From Niveispirillum sp. (GTDB lineage Bacteria; Pseudomonadota; Alphaproteobacteria; Azospirillales; Azospirillaceae): DNA of 38,473 nt. Each line of letters begins with the position of its first letter. The stretch's first letter is position 1. The notes below the pieces were generated by a model. It searched no databases. It was not told the DNA's origin and saw only the letters and a program-made list of their open reading frames with translations. Location of the stretch: assembly GCF_017996735.1 (NCBI RefSeq), contig NZ_JAGOGJ010000064.1, forward strand, positions 1 through 38,473, read 5' to 3'. Positions 1 through 8,653 of the stretch are shown here, piece after piece. The position numbers and the translations under genes were made by a program.

Positions 1-584
1 CGCTCCAGTTCCTCCACCGATGTCGGCGCCTCCACGAACAGCGCGTCTGCCCCCTGTGCGATGTAGCGGTGGCCGCGCTCGATGGCGGCGTCCAGCCCTT
101 CCACCAGCCGGGCGTCGGTGCGGGCGACGATGGCCAGGTCCGGCCGCCGCCGGGCCGCCACGGCCGCCGCGATCTTTTTTTCCGCCACCGTTACCGGCAC
201 CACCTCCCGGGTCACGGCGGCATGGCCGCATTTCTTGGGGCTGACCTGATCCTCCAGCACCAGGGCGCTGATGCCCATCTCCTCATAGGTACGCACGGTG
301 CGCACCACGTTCTTGACGTCGCCATAGCCGTCGTCGCCATCGACGATCAGCGGCAGGTCGGTGGCGCCGGCGATGTCGCGGACGGCGGCGCTGATCTCGC
401 CGAAGCTGGCCAGGCCCAGGTCGGGCAGGCCAATGCGGCAGCCGATGACGCCGAAGCCGCCGATGGCGGCGGCGGCGAAGCCGGCGCGCTCGATCATGCG
501 GGCAGACAGGGCGTCATGCGCCACCGGCAGCACCAGCGGGTGTTCGCGAGCCAACAGGTCCGACAGGGGGGTGAAGCGGGTCAT
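1..584 (-). CDS. Isocitrate lyase/PEP mutase family C-C lyase (partial, 3' end outside window)
   Basis: The minus-strand reading frame starts at ATG 584-582 and stays open to the window edge, giving 194 residues of the N-terminal part. The lyase signature KKCGH is at residues 117-121 (Cys119 is the catalytic-type cysteine), preceded by LVLEDQ at 108-113 and the metal-site-like stretch VDGDDGYG at 81-88. This superfamily cleaves 2-hydroxy acids such as 2-methylisocitrate or 2,3-dimethylmalate. The ATG overlaps the stop of the upstream LeuD-like gene (ATGA), so the two are translationally coupled. Pairing with an aconitase-type dehydratase suggests hydration of an unsaturated diacid followed by cleavage. 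The substrate cannot be read from sequence; oxaloacetate decarboxylase-like activity is an alternative. Confidence 0.88.
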   Translation of the reverse strand, partial: MTRFTPLSDLLAREHPLVLPVAHDALSARMIERAGFAAAAIGGFGVIGCRIGLPDLGLASFGEISAAVRDIAGATDLPLIVDGDDGYGDVKNVVRTVRTYEEMGISALVLEDQVSPKKCGHAAVTREVVPVTVAEKKIAAAVAARRRPDLAIVARTDARLVEGLDAAIERGHRYIAQGADALFVEAPTSVEELE

Positions 585-1213
585 GCCATCCTTCCTTCCA
601 CTTTATAGACCCAGGGGCGGCGCAGGGCGTCGGCGGCCTGGAAGGCCGCGATCTGTGGCTCGCGCCTGCGGGTCGCGTCGATGGCGTCCAGCCCTTCCAG
701 CAGCCTTTCACGCTGCAGGTCCGGGATGTGGAAGCTGTATTCCTGGCTCGAAGGCGACAGGATGACCTGCCGCGACAGGTCGACCGTCATGGTGTAGGCC
801 TCCGGCGTGATCTCCGCCGCCAGGAGGCTCACCGCGTCTTCCGGCAGGGCGATGGGCGCCACGCCGTTCATGTAGCAGTTGCTGGCGAAGATGGCGCCGA
901 AGCTGGGGGCGATAACGGCACGGATGCCGAAATCGCGGAGCGCCCAGACGGCAAACTCCCGCGAGCTGCCGCAGCCGAAATTGGTGCCGGCCAGCAGGAA
1001 CCTGGTCTCGCGGAACGGCGGCCGGTTCAGGATGAAGTCAGGGTTCTCCCCCCCGCCGGACAGGTAGCGCCAGTTGAAGAACAGGCCCTCGCCGAACCCC
1101 GTTTTCTGCACTTTCATGCCGGTATGGCCCGGCGTGATCTGGTCGGTGTCGATATTGTTGCGCATCAGGGCGGCGGCGACGCCGGTCTCGATGACGAAAG
1201 GCTTCATGTTCAT
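581..1213 (-). CDS. LeuD-like aconitase-family small subunit
   Basis: 210 residues, with the swivel-domain signatures of 3-isopropylmalate dehydratase small subunits: NIDTDQI near the N terminus and GTNFGCGSSRE in the middle. I chose ATG 1213 because it is 4 bases after the stop of the LeuC-like gene and has AAGGGA just upstream; an in-frame ATG at 1207 is also possible. It should form a heterodimeric [4Fe-4S] hydro-lyase with the LeuC-like protein. Its partnership with a C-C lyase, and not with LeuA or LeuB, argues against leucine synthesis and for a catabolic hydratase of the dimethylmaleate, citraconate or maleate type (inference). Confidence 0.9.
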   Translation of the reverse strand: MNMKPFVIETGVAAALMRNNIDTDQITPGHTGMKVQKTGFGEGLFFNWRYLSGGGENPDFILNRPPFRETRFLLAGTNFGCGSSREFAVWALRDFGIRAVIAPSFGAIFASNCYMNGVAPIALPEDAVSLLAAEITPEAYTMTVDLSRQVILSPSSQEYSFHIPDLQRERLLEGLDAIDATRRREPQIAAFQAADALRRPWVYKVEGRMA

Positions 1214-1217
1214 GGGA

Positions 1218-2642
1218 TCAGTTCCCTTCGGGCGCGGCAAGGTCCCGCGCGTCGGCGATGCGGCCGGCGATGGCGGAGGCGGCCACGGTTACGGGGCTGG
1301 CTAGGTGCGAGCGGACATGCGGACCCTGCCGGTCCTCGAAATTGCGGTTGGTGGAGGCGATGACGCGGGCATCGCGGGGAAAGCTCTCCCCCCCCGTCGC
1401 CCCGCTCATGCACAAGGAGCAGCCGGCTTCACGCCACTCGAACCCGGCTTCCCGGAAGATCCGGTCCAGCCCCTCCGCCTCTGCCTGCCGCTTGGTGGCG
1501 GTGGAGCCGGGGACGCAGATGGCCGTGACCCCGTCGGCCACCTTGCGGCCCCTCAGGATGGCGGCGGCGGCCCGCAAATCGTCGATGCGGCTGTTGGTGC
1601 AGGAACCGATGAAGGCGCCGCTGATGGGCAGTCCCTTCACATTGTCACCGGGCGCGATCTCCACGTAATTGGCGGCGCGCTGGCGGGAATCGCGGGCGAT
1701 GGGGTCGGCTGCCGCCTGCGGGTCCGGCATCGTGCCGCCGATCGCAATGCTGTGTTCGGGGCTGGTGCCCCAGGTCACCTGCGGTTCCAGCGTGGAACAG
1801 TCCAGCGTGTATTCCCGGTCATAGATGGCGTCCGGGTCGCTGGCCAGCGTGCGCCAGTAAGCGACGGCGGCGTCCCAGTCGGCCCCCCTGGGCGAGAATT
1901 CGCGGTCCTTCAGATAGGCGAAGGTGATCTCGTCCGGGGCTACCATGCCGGTGCGGCCGCCGAATTCCACGGCCATGTTGCACAGCGTCAGCCGCCCGTC
2001 CATGGGCAGCGACCGCACGGCCTCGCCCGCGAACTCGATGGCATAGCCGGTGCCGCCATCGGCCGTGTACTTGGCGATCAGCGCCAGGATCATGTCCTTG
2101 GCATGCACGCCGGGCGCCAACGTGCCCGTGAAATTGACGCGCAGCGTCCTGGGCTTGGTCAGGATGGCTGTCTGGGTGACCAGCGCATGCTCGCTGTCGC
2201 TCGACCCCACGCCCCAGGCGAAGGCGCCGACGGCGCCCACCGTGCAGGTATGGCTGTCGCCGCAGATGAAGGTCATGCCGGGCAGGATGGCACCCAGTTC
2301 CGGCGCGATGACATGCACGATGCCCTGGCGGGGGTCGTCCAGGCCGAAGAAGCGGATGCCGTGCGGCCCGATCCGTTGGGCGAATTCCCGCAGGAAGTCG
2401 TTGCCGCCCGGCATGCGCGTGGTCATGCCGCGGCCGGGCACGGTTTCCAGCACATGGTCGACGGTGCCGAAGGTCAGTTCCGGGTTGCGTACCGTGCGCC
2501 CGCGGTTGTCGATCTCCTTCAGCGATACCGCCCCGCTGACCTCGTTCAGGAAATGGCGGTCAATATGGATGAGAAAGGCGCCGTCGCCAAGATCGGCGAC
2601 GACGTGATCATCCCAGATTTTCTCGAAGAATGTTCTTGGCAT
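1218..2642 (-). CDS. LeuC-like aconitase-family large subunit
   Basis: 474 residues, normal length for LeuC-type large subunits. The three [4Fe-4S] ligands are visible as Cys348 (GSCTNSR) and Cys408/Cys411 (CSLC). ICGDSHTCT and RNFEDRQG are further family motifs. The usual CSMCLGMN context is altered to CSLCMSG, so it is not a canonical isopropylmalate isomerase. First gene of a three-gene minus-strand operon with the LeuD-like and lyase genes. The start at 2642 begins MPRTFFEKIW, typical for the family N terminus. Likely a cytoplasmic hydratase for an unsaturated or hydroxylated dicarboxylate; the substrate is inferred only from its neighbours. Confidence 0.9.
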   Translation of the reverse strand: MPRTFFEKIWDDHVVADLGDGAFLIHIDRHFLNEVSGAVSLKEIDNRGRTVRNPELTFGTVDHVLETVPGRGMTTRMPGGNDFLREFAQRIGPHGIRFFGLDDPRQGIVHVIAPELGAILPGMTFICGDSHTCTVGAVGAFAWGVGSSDSEHALVTQTAILTKPRTLRVNFTGTLAPGVHAKDMILALIAKYTADGGTGYAIEFAGEAVRSLPMDGRLTLCNMAVEFGGRTGMVAPDEITFAYLKDREFSPRGADWDAAVAYWRTLASDPDAIYDREYTLDCSTLEPQVTWGTSPEHSIAIGGTMPDPQAAADPIARDSRQRAANYVEIAPGDNVKGLPISGAFIGSCTNSRIDDLRAAAAILRGRKVADGVTAICVPGSTATKRQAEAEGLDRIFREAGFEWREAGCSLCMSGATGGESFPRDARVIASTNRNFEDRQGPHVRSHLASPVTVAASAIAGRIADARDLAAPEGN

Positions 2643-2814
2643 GGGGGCGACTCCGGTTAGGGGCCGGGAGAGGGGGGCGGTGCGAAGGGGGAAAGCGGCC
2701 AGGCTGTCCGCGCCCTATCCCGACCAAGGGAATGGTGTGGGCTGTCCGGGAATACCGGTGGGCGGGTGCCGGGCCGTGAAGGGATGCCATGACGGCCATC
2801 CGCAGGTCCGGATA

Positions 2815-2843
2815 TGTATGCGTGTATACAATCTGACTGTCAA
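2815..2843 (-). promoter_or_regulatory. Candidate sigma-70 promoter with palindromic operator for the leuC-like operon
   Basis: On the minus strand a perfect TTGACA (2843-2838) is followed after 17 bases by CATACA (2820-2815). The self-complementary octamer TGTATACA (2823-2830) lies in the spacer. A palindrome between the -35 and -10 boxes, next to a divergent TetR-type gene, is the expected layout for repression. The rest of the 2643-2956 intergenic stretch shows no gene. Confidence 0.45.
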
Positions 2844-2956
2844 GCGACGTTCGCCGTGCTGCCGGGAGATTATTTTCGCCTTCCCCGGACGATTTCCCCC
2901 GTCCTTGGCATTGACCGGACGGCGCTTTGGCGAATAGCTGTGGCCATACGCATGAC

Positions 2957-3634
2957 ATGTCGCAGCGCGCCTGCATGGGGATGGGGATGAAGGACACGAC
3001 GGAAACGCCGGCCGTTCCGGTTGCGGACGGCGCGGACCAGCCATTGCAGGCAAAGGCTCCCCGGCGCAGCAGGGGGGTGAAGCGGGTGGAGACTCTGCTG
3101 GCGGCGGCCGAGCAGTTGTTCGCGGAAATCGGCTATGGCGCGACCTCGATGAACGCCATCGCGCAACGCGCGGGCGCCCCCGTGGGGTCGCTCTACCAGT
3201 TCTTTCCCAGCAAGGTCGCAATCGGCGGCGCCCTGGTGGATCGTTACGCCGCCGACCTGCAGCAGGCATGGCGGGAGGCCTGCATGAAGGTACCGCGTGG
3301 GAACTGGCCCGCCTTCGCGGATGGTCTGATCGCGGCGACCCTGGAATGCATCGGCCGTCATCCCGCCTTCGCCACGCTGGACGAAGCTCAGGCCCAGGTC
3401 CATCTCCGCCCCAATTCCCAGGGCGAGTTCGAGGTGGAACTGATGAAGCTAGTCGCCGCCGCGGCCGGGGAGGAACCGGACGAGCGGCATCGGCTGGTCG
3501 CCATCGTCGCCTTGCAGATCCTGAAATCCGCCTATGCGCTGCACCGGCGGGGAGCGGGGTCGCTTCAGGACGTCAGGGACGAGATCGCCCTGATCATGAA
3601 ATCCTATTTCCAGGCGAAGTTTGCGGATGCGTGA
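2957..3634 (+). CDS. TetR/AcrR-family transcriptional regulator
   Basis: About 225 residues. The N-terminal helix-turn-helix is clear: the helix RVETLLAAAEQLFAEIGY followed by SMNAIAQRAGAPVGSLYQFFPSK is the textbook TetR recognition unit. The C-terminal ligand domain (ending KSYFQAKFADA) has no recognisable specificity. The start is uncertain: ATGs at 2957, 2975, 2981 and 2987 are in frame, and TTG at 2927 would extend it. None has a strong Shine-Dalgarno. It sits divergently from the leuC-like operon and in front of the TonB receptor cluster, so it may control both directions. Confidence 0.88.
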   Translation: MSQRACMGMGMKDTTETPAVPVADGADQPLQAKAPRRSRGVKRVETLLAAAEQLFAEIGYGATSMNAIAQRAGAPVGSLYQFFPSKVAIGGALVDRYAADLQQAWREACMKVPRGNWPAFADGLIAATLECIGRHPAFATLDEAQAQVHLRPNSQGEFEVELMKLVAAAAGEEPDERHRLVAIVALQILKSAYALHRRGAGSLQDVRDEIALIMKSYFQAKFADA

Positions 3635-3670
3635 CAGTCCCGTCGACCTTGGTCGTAGTTTTACGAGATG

Positions 3671-3704
3671 TCTCTCATAAAACCTGTTGTGGTTTCATGA
3701 GAGA
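3671..3704. repeat. Inverted repeat upstream of the TonB receptor gene
   Basis: Arms TCTCTCATAAAACC (3671-3684) and GGTTTCATGAGAGA (3691-3704) pair over 14 positions with one mismatch (a G-T pair in RNA) around a 6-base loop. It lies 37 bases after the TetR stop and 57 before the receptor start, without a T-run. It could be an operator, a leader hairpin or a weak terminator for the TetR gene. Confidence 0.6.
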
Positions 3705-3761
3705 TCATTCATAAATCCTCCCAACACAGATTCGGCCGTCAGCCGGACATCGGGAGGAAAC

Positions 3762-6101
3762 ATGACGCATCACCGCAGCAGTGTGGGCGGCTTGATCGTT
3801 GGGGTGCTTTTGGCGTCCAGCGCATCGGTCGTGGCCCAGAACGCGCCCGCAACCAGCACCGACGAACTGGTGGAAATTATCGTCACCGCCCAGAAGCGCT
3901 CTGAACGGTTGCGCGACGTGCCGATGTCGATCAGTGCCGCCACAGGCGACCAGTTGAAGCAGCAGGGCATCACCAACGCCGAGCAGTTGGACAAGCTGGT
4001 GCCCGGCTTCACCTTCCAGCGCACCGTCTATGGCCTGCCGGTCTTCTTCCTGCGTGGCATCGGCTTCAACGACACCACGCTGGGCGTCAGCCCCGGCGTG
4101 TCCGTCTATGTCGACCAGCAGCCCCTGCCATTTTCTGCAATGACGCGCGGCGCCATGCTGGACCTGGAACGGGTGGAGGTGCTGAAGGGCCCGCAGGGAA
4201 CCCTGTTCGGGCAGAATTCCACGGGCGGCGCCATCAACTACATCGCGGCCAAGCCGACCGATGACCTGCAGGTGGGGGCGGAAGCGTCCTTTGGCCGCTT
4301 TAACGCGCTGACGGGCGAGGCCTTCATCAGCGGCACCCTCGCGCCCACGCTGACGGGCCGGCTGGCCGTGCGGGGGGAGCGCCAGGATGACTGGCAGCGG
4401 GGATACACCAACGGCGAGAGTATCGGTCAGCGTCGCTTCATCAACGGCCGCGCCACGCTGGACTGGGAGGCGACCGACGCTATCCGCGCCGAGCTGGTCC
4501 TGTCCGGATGGCGCGACAAGTCCGACACACAGCAGCCCCAGACGGTGGCCTATACGCCGCTGGTGACGGGCCCGGCGGCCCGGCCTGTGCCGTTCCCGCT
4601 GGCCACATTTCCCACGGGATCCGACAACCCGCGCGCTGCCGCCTGGGATCCGGGTGTCGATTTCGCCCGCGACGACCGGCTCTACCAGATCGCCGGCCGG
4701 ATCGATGCCGACCTGACTGAGGATATCTCCCTGTCGTCGCTCTCCGCCTATGCGCACTACCGGCAAAGCATCCCGCTCGACCTCGATGGCACGACCTACC
4801 CGTCGGGACGCAGCGACGACCGGGGCCGCGTTCGCACCTTCTCCCAGGAACTGCGCCTGAACGGCACGGCGGGCGAGGGCGTGCGCTGGATGGTCGGCGC
4901 CAATTACCAGGATGACAGCGTCTTCGAGCGGTTGGAACTCAATCCGCTGATCACGTCGGGCACGACCGTCGGTCCCGTCGTCTTCGACGAGTTATTCGTC
5001 GACAATGACCAGGAGATCAAGTCGAAGGGCGTCTTCGGCAGCCTCGACGTACCACTGGCGGACAGTCTCGTGCTGCAGGGGTCCGTGCGCTATACCGACC
5101 AGGACCGCGACTTCGGTGGCTGTGTCCGTGATACCGGCAACGGCCAGATCTCGGCCGCCCTGGGGCTGCTGGGCACGCTGATCAGCGGCCAGCCGCAGAC
5201 GGTCCCGCTGGGCGGCTGCGGGACGCTGGGCCCGGCCGGCGCGCCGCTGCCCCTGGTCACCGGCACGCTGAACGAGGACAACCTGTCCTGGCGCGGCAGC
5301 TTGAATTGGAATGTCGACGGCAACAGCCTGATCTATGCCAACGTGACCAAGGGCTACAAGTCGGGCAGCTTCCCGACCCTGCCGGCCTCCTCCTCCGTGC
5401 AGTTCACCCCCGTGCCGCAGGAATCCGTGCTGGCGTTCGAGGCCGGGACCAAGCTGTCCTTCGGCCGCGCCCTGCAGGTGGAGGCGGCGGCATTCTACAG
5501 CCGCTACGATGACAAGCAGCTTGTCGGCTTTCTGGTCGATCCCGTGTTCGGGCCGCTGCCCAGCCTGGTGTCCATCCCCAAGAACCATATTCAGGGCGGG
5601 GAGGTAACGGCCACCCTGCGGCCGGTGGATGGGCTGGTCATCGCGGCCAGCGGGACCTATGTCGACACGCGCGTCGACCGCAACCCGATCAATCCCACCG
5701 GCCCCTTCGGCACGCCGGCCGATTTCGTGGGCCAGCGCTTCCCCTACACGCCGCGCTGGCAGGGCAGCCTCGACACACAATACAACTTCCCGGCCTTCGA
5801 CGGGTTCGACGGCTTCATCGGCGGCACGCTGACCGCCCGCAGCGGCACCACGGGCACCCTGCTCAGCGGCGATCCGGCTGTCGCCGCGCTGGAGGACAAG
5901 CTGAAGATCGGCGGCTACGCGCTGATCGACCTGCGCGCCGGGATCGAGGCGGATGATGCGCGCTGGCGGCTTGAGCTATGGGGCCGGAACATCACCAACC
6001 GGTTCTATGTCGGCGGCGTGTCCCGCAATTCCGACTTCACCACCCGCTTCGCCGGCGCTCCCGCCACCTATGGCGTGACCCTGCGCTACCGGTTCCAGTG
6101 A
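3762..6101 (+). CDS. TonB-dependent outer-membrane receptor
   Basis: 779 residues from ATG 3762, which has GGGAGGAAAC directly upstream. A signal peptide covers roughly residues 1-26 (hydrophobic GLIVGVLLASSASVVAQ). The plug domain begins with EIIVTAQKR, a TonB-box-like segment of sphingomonad-type receptors, and continues with LERVEVLKGPQGTLFGQNSTGG, the standard plug motif. The beta-barrel ends in LRYRFQ; the aromatic Phe is penultimate and not terminal. Such receptors import siderophores, oligosaccharides or aromatic compounds across the outer membrane. Neighbouring monooxygenase, SDR and ligase genes favour an organic growth substrate over iron. It leads the plus-strand catabolic operon. 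Confidence 0.93.
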   Translation: MTHHRSSVGGLIVGVLLASSASVVAQNAPATSTDELVEIIVTAQKRSERLRDVPMSISAATGDQLKQQGITNAEQLDKLVPGFTFQRTVYGLPVFFLRGIGFNDTTLGVSPGVSVYVDQQPLPFSAMTRGAMLDLERVEVLKGPQGTLFGQNSTGGAINYIAAKPTDDLQVGAEASFGRFNALTGEAFISGTLAPTLTGRLAVRGERQDDWQRGYTNGESIGQRRFINGRATLDWEATDAIRAELVLSGWRDKSDTQQPQTVAYTPLVTGPAARPVPFPLATFPTGSDNPRAAAWDPGVDFARDDRLYQIAGRIDADLTEDISLSSLSAYAHYRQSIPLDLDGTTYPSGRSDDRGRVRTFSQELRLNGTAGEGVRWMVGANYQDDSVFERLELNPLITSGTTVGPVVFDELFVDNDQEIKSKGVFGSLDVPLADSLVLQGSVRYTDQDRDFGGCVRDTGNGQISAALGLLGTLISGQPQTVPLGGCGTLGPAGAPLPLVTGTLNEDNLSWRGSLNWNVDGNSLIYANVTKGYKSGSFPTLPASSSVQFTPVPQESVLAFEAGTKLSFGRALQVEAAAFYSRYDDKQLVGFLVDPVFGPLPSLVSIPKNHIQGGEVTATLRPVDGLVIAASGTYVDTRVDRNPINPTGPFGTPADFVGQRFPYTPRWQGSLDTQYNFPAFDGFDGFIGGTLTARSGTTGTLLSGDPAVAALEDKLKIGGYALIDLRAGIEADDARWRLELWGRNITNRFYVGGVSRNSDFTTRFAGAPATYGVTLRYRFQ

Positions 6102-6168
6102 CATGGCCGGCAAACGCAAACGGGCCAACGCTTCCAAACCTGAGACCAGCCTTCCCATGGAGACCAGA

Positions 6169-6573
6169 ATGTCGCTTACCTTCGATATTGCGCAAACCAT
6201 CGTCAGCAATGCCGTCAAGGCCGGCGCCGGCCAGGGCGTGAATGTGGCGGTCGTCGTCGTCGACCGCGCCGGCCGCGTCGTCGCCTCGGGCCGCAGCGAG
6301 GCGGCCGGCTTCATCAACCTGGCCGTGGCCGAGCGCAAGGCCGTGGCCTCGGCCAGCTTTGGTGCGCCCACGCTCGCCGTACTGGAGATGGTGAAGGGCG
6401 ACCAGGTTCTACTGTCCTCGGTGATGGGCGAGACGAGCCTGTCCATCCTGCCCGGTGGCATGCCAATCACCCTGGATGGCCAGCCGGTGGGCGCGGTCGG
6501 CATTGCCGGCGCGCATTATTCTCAGGATCATGCCATCGCGGAAACCGTGGTGGGCCGTCTGTCGCAAGACTGA
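6169..6573 (+). CDS. GlcG/HbpS-like (DUF336) protein
   Basis: 134 residues from ATG 6169, with GGAGA about 6 bases upstream; an ATG at 6157 is in frame. The sequence VNVAVVVVDRAGRVVASGRSEAA followed by ...AERKAVASASF and GGMPITLDGQPVGAVGIAG matches the DUF336 family, which includes HbpS and GlcG. Family members bind haem or small ligands or accompany catabolic operons without a settled activity. No signal peptide is evident, so it is probably cytoplasmic. It lies between the TonB receptor and the monooxygenase. Confidence 0.85.
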   Translation: MSLTFDIAQTIVSNAVKAGAGQGVNVAVVVVDRAGRVVASGRSEAAGFINLAVAERKAVASASFGAPTLAVLEMVKGDQVLLSSVMGETSLSILPGGMPITLDGQPVGAVGIAGAHYSQDHAIAETVVGRLSQD

Positions 6574-6648
6574 CACGCCTTACCGGGCCCTGCCGGCACA
6601 GTCCCTGGCGCCGGCCCCCCTTCACTGCCACCATGGGAGTAGTCAGCC

Positions 6649-7800
6649 ATGAGCAAACCCGCCGATCGCCATGATTGTGCGACCACCGGTCCCCTGTTCA
6701 GCCGGAACAAGATGAAGCTGGGCGTCTTCGGGCTCAACGTGTCGAGTGCCGGGGCCATCACGACATCGCCCGACCGCCATCGCATCAGTTGGCCGCAGAA
6801 TGTGCGCCTGGTCCGCATGGCCGAGGATGCGGGCATTGAGGCCGCCGTGCCATTCGCCCGCTGGCGCGGCTTCGGCGGTGCCACCAACCCCTGGGGCGAG
6901 AGCTTCGAAACCTTCACCTGGGCCGCCGGCCTGGCCGCCGTTACCAGCCGCATTGCGCTGGTCTGCACCGTCAACATGATGACGATGCCGGTGGTGGCAG
7001 CTGCCAAGCAGGTGTCGACCATCGATCACATCTCCAACGGCCGCGCCGTGATGAATGTCGTGGCCGGTTGGATGGAGACGGAGATGAAGATGTTCGGCGT
7101 CGGCGCCCTGGGCCATGCCGAGCGCTATGCCCAGGGTGCCGAATGGATGGAGGCGTTGACCAAGCTGTGGACGCTGGACGAGCCTTTCGATCTGCATGGC
7201 AAGTACATGACTGTCGAGGGCGGGTTCCAGTTGCCGAAATCGGTGCAGACGCCGCGCCCGCCCCTGATGAACGCCGCCTTCTCCGCCACCGGCCACGCCT
7301 TCGCCGCCCGCTGGGCCGACATCGCCTTCATCTCTCCCAACCCGGACAAGCCGCAGAGCGCGGTGGAGCAGGTGACAGCGCTGAAGGCTAAGGCCGCCGA
7401 GCAGGGGCGTGACATGCAGGTCTGGGTCGCCACCAGCATCGCAGGCGCGCCCACGTCGGAGGCGGCGCGCGCCTATGTGCAGCACTACAGCGGTGACTTG
7501 ATCGACAAGGAAGCGGTGGAGAACTTCACCAAGCTGATGATGGGGGGCACAAACATGCCCGACGAGCAGAAGGCCGTCATGCTGCGCCACGTCGCGGCCC
7601 ATATCGGCGGCTATCCGCTAGTTGGCTCCTACCAGGAGATCGCCGACAAGATCGGCGCCCTGGCGGAGGCGGGTGTTGACGGGCTCTGCCTAACCTGGAT
7701 GGATCACGAGCGGGGCCTGCCGGACTTTATCGGCAATATCCTGCCCCTGATGGAGCATGCCGGACTGCGTCTGCCGGCCAGGACCGGAGCGGATGCATGA
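6649..7800 (+). CDS. LLM-class flavin-dependent monooxygenase (RutA-like)
   Basis: 383 residues of the bacterial luciferase-like fold (LLM). The segments RWRGFGG, ESFETFTWAAGLAAVTSRIAL, ISNGRAVMNVVAGW and, late, LVGSYQEIADKI follow the RutA/alkanesulfonate monooxygenase pattern. The closest family I recognise is the RutA group, which opens the uracil ring with FMNH2 and oxygen. GGGAG lies upstream of ATG 6649. The stop overlaps the start of the SDR gene. Its role is probably oxidative attack on the compound brought in by the receptor, with reduced flavin from a reductase outside the window. Pyrimidine specificity is not claimed. Confidence 0.88.
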   Translation: MSKPADRHDCATTGPLFSRNKMKLGVFGLNVSSAGAITTSPDRHRISWPQNVRLVRMAEDAGIEAAVPFARWRGFGGATNPWGESFETFTWAAGLAAVTSRIALVCTVNMMTMPVVAAAKQVSTIDHISNGRAVMNVVAGWMETEMKMFGVGALGHAERYAQGAEWMEALTKLWTLDEPFDLHGKYMTVEGGFQLPKSVQTPRPPLMNAAFSATGHAFAARWADIAFISPNPDKPQSAVEQVTALKAKAAEQGRDMQVWVATSIAGAPTSEAARAYVQHYSGDLIDKEAVENFTKLMMGGTNMPDEQKAVMLRHVAAHIGGYPLVGSYQEIADKIGALAEAGVDGLCLTWMDHERGLPDFIGNILPLMEHAGLRLPARTGADA

Positions 7801-8549
7801 TGGACTTCGCGGACAAGGTCGTCGTCGTTTCCGGCGGCATGGGCGGCATCGGACTGGAGATCTGTGAGCTGTTCGGGGCGGCCGGTGCGCGTGTCGTCGC
7901 CGTCGACCGCCGCAAGGACAAGGACGGATCGGTGGAGGGCGGTTTCCGCCAGCGCGGGCTGGATGTCCGGTTCCGCGCCGTGGACGTCACCAGCGCTCTG
8001 CAGGTCTCCACACTGGGCCAGCATATCCGCATGCAGTATGGGCGGGCGGATGTGCTGATCAACAATGCCGGCATCCTCAGCTTCGCCCCCATCCTGGGCG
8101 CCGATGCCAATGAATGGGACCGGGTGCAGAAGGTGAACTGCAAGTCGGCCTTCCTGATGATCCGCGCGATCGCCCCCCTGATGCAAGGGCAGGGCGCCAT
8201 CGTGAACGTCTCCTCCTCCGCGGCGCAGAAGCCGACGGCGAACACGGCTGCCTATTCCATCGCCAAAGCAGGGTTGCTGACCCTGACGCAAATCGCGGCT
8301 TTGGAATTGGGCCCCGGCATTCGGGTCAACGCCATCTGCCCCGGTCCCCTGGACACGGACATGCCCCACAATTACCTGCGGGGCCATCCCATGAAGGATC
8401 AGATCATGCGGGAGATGATTGACCGCACCGTGGTGAAGCGGCTGGGCCATCCCAAGGAGATCGCGAAAGCCATCGCGTTTCTGGCCGGAGACGCCGCCTC
8501 CTACGTCACGGGTGCCGTCCTGTCGGCCGATGGCGGTTTCATGAACTGA
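7797..8549 (+). CDS. Short-chain dehydrogenase/reductase (SDR)
   Basis: 250 residues, classical SDR length. The nucleotide-binding loop SGGMGGIG is at residues 12-19, LINNAG occurs near 88, and the catalytic Tyr153-x3-Lys157 is in AAYSIAKAG, with Ser in the preceding VNVSSSA. The C terminus has the usual YVTGAVLSADGGF. The first ATG (7797) overlaps the monooxygenase stop; a second ATG follows at 7800. Likely oxidises or reduces an alcohol or ketone intermediate of the same pathway. Confidence 0.92.
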   Translation: MMDFADKVVVVSGGMGGIGLEICELFGAAGARVVAVDRRKDKDGSVEGGFRQRGLDVRFRAVDVTSALQVSTLGQHIRMQYGRADVLINNAGILSFAPILGADANEWDRVQKVNCKSAFLMIRAIAPLMQGQGAIVNVSSSAAQKPTANTAAYSIAKAGLLTLTQIAALELGPGIRVNAICPGPLDTDMPHNYLRGHPMKDQIMREMIDRTVVKRLGHPKEIAKAIAFLAGDAASYVTGAVLSADGGFMN

Positions 8550-8653
8550 GCACCCTTCTCGTGTGAGCGGCGCCGGGTGAGCGGGGGCGAAGGCTCTTCC
8601 CCGAAGGCGGCCGGTTGCGCCCGTGGCGCATCTGATCAGGAAAGGTCAAGGAC

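Noticed and set aside
1218..2642. Leucine biosynthesis leuC/leuD
   Set aside because: Altered cluster-loop sequence, coupling to a C-C lyase and absence of leuA/leuB point to a catabolic hydratase.
1305..2660. 451-codon plus-strand frame opposite the LeuC-like gene
   Set aside because: Composition and repeats of Gly/Ala/His without motifs; the minus frame has three cluster cysteines and full family similarity.
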